Part shown: one piece after another, positions 60,791 to 64,000 of the stretch
How the letters are laid out: every line of letters begins with the position of its first letter
Position numbering within the stretch: the stretch's first letter is position 1
Source of the DNA: an uncultured Oscillospiraceae bacterium
GTDB lineage: Bacteria; Bacillota; Clostridia; Oscillospirales; Oscillospiraceae
Direction: 5' to 3'
Length of the DNA stretch: 64,000 bases
Assembly (NCBI GenBank): GCA_934589675.1
Contig: CAKTOF010000008.1
Location: 1 to 64,000, forward strand
The notes under the pieces: model-generated
Seen by the model: the letters and a program-made list of their open reading frames with translations, nothing else
Told to the model about the DNA's origin: nothing
Database searches by the model: none
Translations under genes and position numbers: made by a program

Positions 60791-60818
60791 ATTATACCAT
60801 TCATGATTTAAAAAGCAA
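60791..60818 (-). promoter_or_regulatory. Promoter of the nhaC-type gene
   Basis: On the minus strand: TTGCTT (60818-60813), 16-base spacer, perfect TATAAT (60796-60791). Confidence 0.6.
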
Positions 60819-60868
60819 GCATAATTTGCAAAGGATTCGCGAAATATTAAATATTTATGCACAAGTGC

Positions 60869-60910
60869 AAAAAAAGCAGCCGCCCCACACGGGGCGGCTG
60901 GCAGTTTTTT
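60869..60910. terminator. Bidirectional-looking terminator downstream of sufE
   Basis: CAGCCGCCCC (60877-60886), loop ACAC, GGGGCGGCTG (60891-60900). Seven A on one side act as the T run for the minus strand, and TTTTTT follows on the other side. It ends the sufS-sufE operon and insulates the antiporter gene. Confidence 0.9.
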
Positions 60911-60984
60911 AATCCGGCATGACCGGGAGGATGCGCTGCGGCGCCGCCCGCCGGCGCGAAAAGCCCGCCGGCAAGCTCAGCCTG

Positions 60985-61428
60985 TCACCTTGCGGCGGCC
61001 GCGTCTGCGTCCTGCTGCATCATTTTTTCCGCGCAATCCCGGAGCATTTCGATCGCGGCGCCGATGCCCTTCTGCCGGGCATCGGAAAAAACGCCGCTCA
61101 GCCCGGCCTCCTGCAGAAGATCCGTCCGCAGCCCTGCGGCCTCCTCCAGCGGAACACCGCAGAGGACATCCTGCAAAAGCAGCAGCACGCCCTTGATGAT
61201 CAGCGTGTCGCTGTCGGCGACAAAGAAGAATTTCCCGTCCTCGCTGTAGGCATTGAGCCAGACCCGGCTCTGGCACCCCTGCACAAGGCGGTCCGGCGTC
61301 CTGTACGCCTGCGGATAGGGCGGGAGCAGCGCCGCCAGCTCCACCAGATAGGAATACCGCTCAAACCCGTCTTCAAATTCGGCAAGCTCTTCCCGGAGCT
61401 GCTCAAGATGATCCTGTATCATTTTCAT
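60985..61428 (-). CDS. sufE: SufE-like sulfur acceptor protein
   Basis: A 147-residue SufE. The sulfur-accepting Cys lies in LVQGCQSRVWL (about residue 51), and the N-terminal YLVELAALLPPYPQAYRTPD segment is typical. It takes persulfide from the cysteine desulfurase encoded 22 bases upstream and passes it on for Fe-S cluster or other sulfur insertion. The C-terminus ends in an Ala-rich tail. No sufBCD genes are in view. Confidence 0.93.
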   Translation of the reverse strand: MKMIQDHLEQLREELAEFEDGFERYSYLVELAALLPPYPQAYRTPDRLVQGCQSRVWLNAYSEDGKFFFVADSDTLIIKGVLLLLQDVLCGVPLEEAAGLRTDLLQEAGLSGVFSDARQKGIGAAIEMLRDCAEKMMQQDADAAAAR

Positions 61429-61450
61429 GTCCGCACCCTCATTGACTGCT

Positions 61451-62755
61451 TCATTCCCGACCGTCGGATCCGCTGCCCGAGCAGCGCTCTGCCGTCCGGG
61501 CGGTTTTTCCGCCGCGATGGCGCAGGATCACGCGATCCTTGGGCGCGCATACACTGCTCACCTGATCCACTGCCCGCACAAACGCTTCCGCTTCCTCCAT
61601 CGTGTTGTAAAACGCCGGCGAGGCTCTCACCGCGCCGGTCAGATCGAGCGCGGCGAGCAGCGGCTGCGCGCAGTGATGCCCGGATCTGACCGCGATGCCA
61701 AGCTGGTCGAGGAGCTTGGCCGCATCATAGCAGTGGGCGCCTTCAATATTGAAGCTGACGCAGCCTGCCCGCATCTTCGGCATCCCCACGAAGCGCACGC
61801 ACTTGCATCCGGCGAGCCTCTCCGACAGGAAGCGGCACAGCTCCCCCTCCCGGTGGGCAATCTTCTCCGCGCCGATGTTCATCAGGTGCGCCGCCGCAGC
61901 GCCGAGGCCGATGTTCCCGACAATGTTCGGCGTGCCCGCTTCCAGCCTGTACGGCAGATCCGCAAACGTCGCCGCGTATTGCGTTACCTGATCGACCATC
62001 CCGCCGCCGAAGCTGTCTGGCGGCAGCTGCTCAAGCAGCCGCCGTTTTCCATACAAAACGCCGGTCCCTGTCGGCCCCATCATTTTATGACCGGAGAGCG
62101 CGAAGAAGTCACAATCGAGTTTCTGCATCTCCATCGGCGCATGGCGGACTGCCTGTGCGCCGTCGACCAGGACCCACGCGCCCGCCCGGTGCGCCATGGA
62201 AATGATCTTTTCCATGGGGTTTACGGCGCCGGTGACGTTGGATACCCACGCAGCCGCCACCAGTTTCGTGCGCGCGGACAGCGCCTGTTCAAACGCGTCC
62301 ATATCAAGGTCGCCGCAGCTGTCAATCGGAACGACCTTCAGGCTCGCGCCGGTCCGGGCGCACGCCTGCTGCCATGGGATCAGGTTTGCATGGTGCTCCA
62401 TCTGGGTGGTGACCACCTCATCGCCGGGGCGCAGCAGCCCAAAGCTCATGGAGCGAGCCAGCAGGTTTATGGCGCCGGTCGTTCCGGAGGTGAAGATGAT
62501 CTCCTCCGGATGCGCCGCGCCCAAAAAGCGCCGCATCTGCTCCCGCGCAAGCTCCATCCGCTGCGTGGATTCCTCAGAGAGCGTGTGGATCCCCCGATGA
62601 ACATTCGATTCAAAATTGTGAAGCTGCTCGATCATCACCTGCAGCACGGGCTCCGGCATCTGGGTAGTCGCGCTGTTATCCAGATAGATCAGCGGTTTCC
62701 CGTTTATTCGCCGATTGAGTATGGGAAAATCGCCTCTGATTTGCTCGAAATCCAA
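61451..62755 (-). CDS. sufS: Cysteine desulfurase SufS
   Basis: A 434-residue class II (SufS/CsdA) PLP desulfurase. Motifs: LDNSATTQMP, the PLP Lys in ALSGHKMMGPTGTG, NVTGAVNP, and the short active loop RSGHHCAQPL with the catalytic Cys. About 30 extra C-terminal residues (from SVCAPKDRVILRH, rich in Arg, Ser and Gly) exceed the usual SufS end. Start TTG 62755 gives MDFEQIRGDFPILN and has AAAGGAG ten bases upstream; a longer frame to 62818 runs through an intercistronic hairpin. Confidence 0.93.
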   Translation of the reverse strand: MDFEQIRGDFPILNRRINGKPLIYLDNSATTQMPEPVLQVMIEQLHNFESNVHRGIHTLSEESTQRMELAREQMRRFLGAAHPEEIIFTSGTTGAINLLARSMSFGLLRPGDEVVTTQMEHHANLIPWQQACARTGASLKVVPIDSCGDLDMDAFEQALSARTKLVAAAWVSNVTGAVNPMEKIISMAHRAGAWVLVDGAQAVRHAPMEMQKLDCDFFALSGHKMMGPTGTGVLYGKRRLLEQLPPDSFGGGMVDQVTQYAATFADLPYRLEAGTPNIVGNIGLGAAAAHLMNIGAEKIAHREGELCRFLSERLAGCKCVRFVGMPKMRAGCVSFNIEGAHCYDAAKLLDQLGIAVRSGHHCAQPLLAALDLTGAVRASPAFYNTMEEAEAFVRAVDQVSSVCAPKDRVILRHRGGKTARTAERCSGSGSDGRE

Positions 62756-62778
62756 CGCCAGCACGCTCCTTTCGGTTG

Positions 62779-62812
62779 AAACGCCCGCTGCAGCGTCCCG
62801 CAGCGGGCGTTT
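62779..62812 (-). promoter_or_regulatory. Intercistronic hairpin upstream of sufS
   Basis: AAACGCCCGCTGC (62779-62791) pairs with GCAGCGGGCGTTT (62800-62812), a 13-bp stem with eight-base loop. Only three T follow on the minus strand, so it may be an attenuator or processing site rather than a full terminator. Confidence 0.6.
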
Positions 62813-62818
62813 TGCCAT

Positions 62819-63277
62819 TCACTTCATTCGATCTTTCCACCTTGGGCTGTCGCCGAGGGCGTCCCAGACCATCTCCGAAAAATCTTCCATGGATCTCAGC
62901 CGCGCACTGCGCATGGCCGGGATCTCGATCTCCAGCGCCCGTTCGATGGAGCGGAACAGCAGCACCTTTTTCGCCATGGCGGAGGTTGCGCCGTCGCAGC
63001 TCTGCGCCGTGTCAAATTCCTTGACCAGCTCCGGAGAAACCTGCATGCTCTTGGCCAGGCTGCGCTCGGTCAGGCCATCGAAAGAGTCGGTCTCTGCCAG
63101 ATCCTCCCCGGTGAGAAGGAACTTGTCCAGAACATACTGCGTGATTTCCCGCCGAACCAGCGCATAGGTCAGCGGCTCTGCTTCCCTGATCGTGTTCATA
63201 TGTCCGTCCGCCGCCTGTCTGGAGCGCAGCAGCAGCCGGCGGATGGCTGCCCGGTCCGTCATGCGCTCAGTCGGCAA
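62819..63277 (-). CDS. Unrecognised 152-aa protein with ACP-like C-terminal half
   Basis: I do not recognise this protein as a named family. Residues about 95-145 (AKKVLLFRSIERALEIEIP, then LRSMEDFSEMVWDAL) line up with helices II-III of acyl carrier proteins. The phosphopantetheine DSL motif is not at the matching place (it reads AMA). The N-terminal half is helical and charged. The gene overlaps the isomerase-like gene by 11 bases using TTG 63277 (GGAG seven bases upstream); ATG 63262 is the alternative start. It stands directly before sufS-sufE, so a helper or carrier role with the desulfurase is possible. Confidence 0.6.
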   Translation of the reverse strand: MPTERMTDRAAIRRLLLRSRQAADGHMNTIREAEPLTYALVRREITQYVLDKFLLTGEDLAETDSFDGLTERSLAKSMQVSPELVKEFDTAQSCDGATSAMAKKVLLFRSIERALEIEIPAMRSARLRSMEDFSEMVWDALGDSPRWKDRMK

Positions 63278-64000
63278 CGACAGGCTCCACGCCCAGCGCC
63301 TCGGCCAGATCCGTCAGTGCCTGAACATAGTCGCCGTAAACCATGGTGCAGTGGTTGCCGGCAACGCACTGTGCTTTCCAGGTTTTCGCCTGATCTTTGA
63401 CCTTGAAATAAACCAGCTGGGAGCAGTTGTAGCCCTCGTAGCCGCCGCCCATCACGATCTCGCCGGAGCCGATGAACATCTTCGAGCCGTCGGGCGAGAA
63501 GCGGCAGAACGTCATCTTCTGGCCTGCGTCAACATCGAAGTTGTAGCGGATGGTGGCTCCGAACCCCTGATCGATAGCAAACTGGCGGATCGCATACGGG
63601 GAGTTGCGGGTGTTGTCATGGATCCGGCGGTGTGCCACGGAGTGCTGCATCATATACAGGTTCTCGTTGTCGCCCAGCGCCTCCAGCTTGGCAAGCTGCT
63701 CCGGCGTGGTTCCGAAGCGGGCGGACAGATGCCCGTTCTCCATGGGGATGGGGCAGGTATTTCCCATATAGGGGCTCTTGCCGGAAACGGCGATCAGCGC
63801 CTGCTGGGATAGCACGCAGTCCACATCGTACTCGCAGGAAGAGGGGATGCCCTGCTCCATGTTCAAGGAGTGGTTGAGGCATGCCGTAAAGCCGATCTCA
63901 TTCAGGCGGCGGGTGGAGCAGGCATCCGGGCAGGGCATGGTAAAGCCGTTGCAGTCCTGCAGATCCATGAGCTTCTGCACCAGGACATTGGCCAGGCAGG
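63267..64000 (-). CDS. L-fucose/L-arabinose isomerase-like protein, C-terminal part (5' end outside window)
   Basis: About 243 residues are visible and the frame stays open to the window edge. The sequence (PCPDACSTRRLNEIGFTACLNHS, DVDCVLSQQALIAVSG, HRRIHDNTRNSPYAIRQFAI, CVAGNHCTMVYGDY) resembles the C-terminal half of the fucose/arabinose isomerase superfamily. These are metal-dependent aldose-ketose isomerases. The catalytic Asp/Glu residues and N-terminal domains are outside the window, so the activity is not certain. It overlaps the 152-aa gene and is probably co-transcribed with sufS and sufE. Confidence 0.65.
   Translation of the reverse strand, partial: CLANVLVQKLMDLQDCNGFTMPCPDACSTRRLNEIGFTACLNHSLNMEQGIPSSCEYDVDCVLSQQALIAVSGKSPYMGNTCPIPMENGHLSARFGTTPEQLAKLEALGDNENLYMMQHSVAHRRIHDNTRNSPYAIRQFAIDQGFGATIRYNFDVDAGQKMTFCRFSPDGSKMFIGSGEIVMGGGYEGYNCSQLVYFKVKDQAKTWKAQCVAGNHCTMVYGDYVQALTDLAEALGVEPVVAD

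Overview
The window looks like chromosome of a high-GC anaerobic Firmicute, most likely a gut-type Oscillospiraceae/Ruminococcaceae member (Clostridia). The grounds are Bacillus/Clostridium-like gene order (rny-ymdB; recJ-relA-dtd; spoVB-like-mazG-rqcP), YtrA-type GntR regulation of an ABC exporter, a radical-SAM HemZ, a single long PurL with a fused glutaminase, a stand-alone AICAR transformylase, a NhaC antiporter and no aerobic respiratory genes. Species cannot be named from the sequence alone.

Layout. 1-7.8 kb: 3' end of rny, ymdB, a YhaO/YhaN (SbcD/SbcC-like) nuclease pair, a GntR-ABC operon and a MarR regulator. 7.8-9.1 kb (minus): a small zinc-ribbon membrane protein and a membrane-anchored phosphoesterase. 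9.2-20.5 kb: housekeeping genes recJ, relA/spoT, dtd, an MBL hydrolase, hemZ, an adenosine-deaminase-like amidohydrolase, a SpoVB-like flippase, mazG, HU and rqcP. 20.5-31.3 kb: a purine operon purE-C-F-M-N-H-D-L, preceded by a promoter, a ZTP (pfl) riboswitch and an overlapping intrinsic terminator. 31.3-37.6 kb (minus): an SLH surface protein and a sugar-type ABC importer. 37.9-42.8 kb: an Old Yellow Enzyme/FAD oxidoreductase, tRNA-Thr(GGT), and a molybdopterin oxidoreductase with its four-cluster ferredoxin.

43.2-59.3 kb is a foreign-looking island. Synonymous codon choice changes sharply. By hand count purC has 12 CTC and 5 CTG for Leu and 17 GTC and 2 GTG for Val, while livF in the island has 2 CTC and 31 CTG, and 1 GTC and 12 GTG. 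The left edge carries a 156-bp inverted-repeat element and the right edge a strong hairpin. The island has two divergent arms. The minus arm is maoC-thl-crt-MBL-hbd. The plus arm is a KAS III-like enzyme, a complete Liv-type ABC importer, three alpha/beta hydrolases, a CoA-transferase and a TetR regulator. It reads as an import, hydrolysis, CoA activation and beta-oxidation module with no acyl-CoA dehydrogenase. The presence of both (R)-type (MaoC) and (S)-type (crotonase/Hbd) enzymes suggests catabolism of (R)-3-hydroxybutyryl or crotonyl compounds to acetyl-CoA. The substrate is unproven, and this is the best candidate for an undescribed system here.

59.4-64 kb (minus): a native NhaC antiporter, then sufE and sufS behind an unrecognised 152-aa protein with an ACP-like C-terminal half and a fucose/arabinose-isomerase-like gene that runs off the window. 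No CRISPR array, IS transposase, integrase or rRNA was seen.
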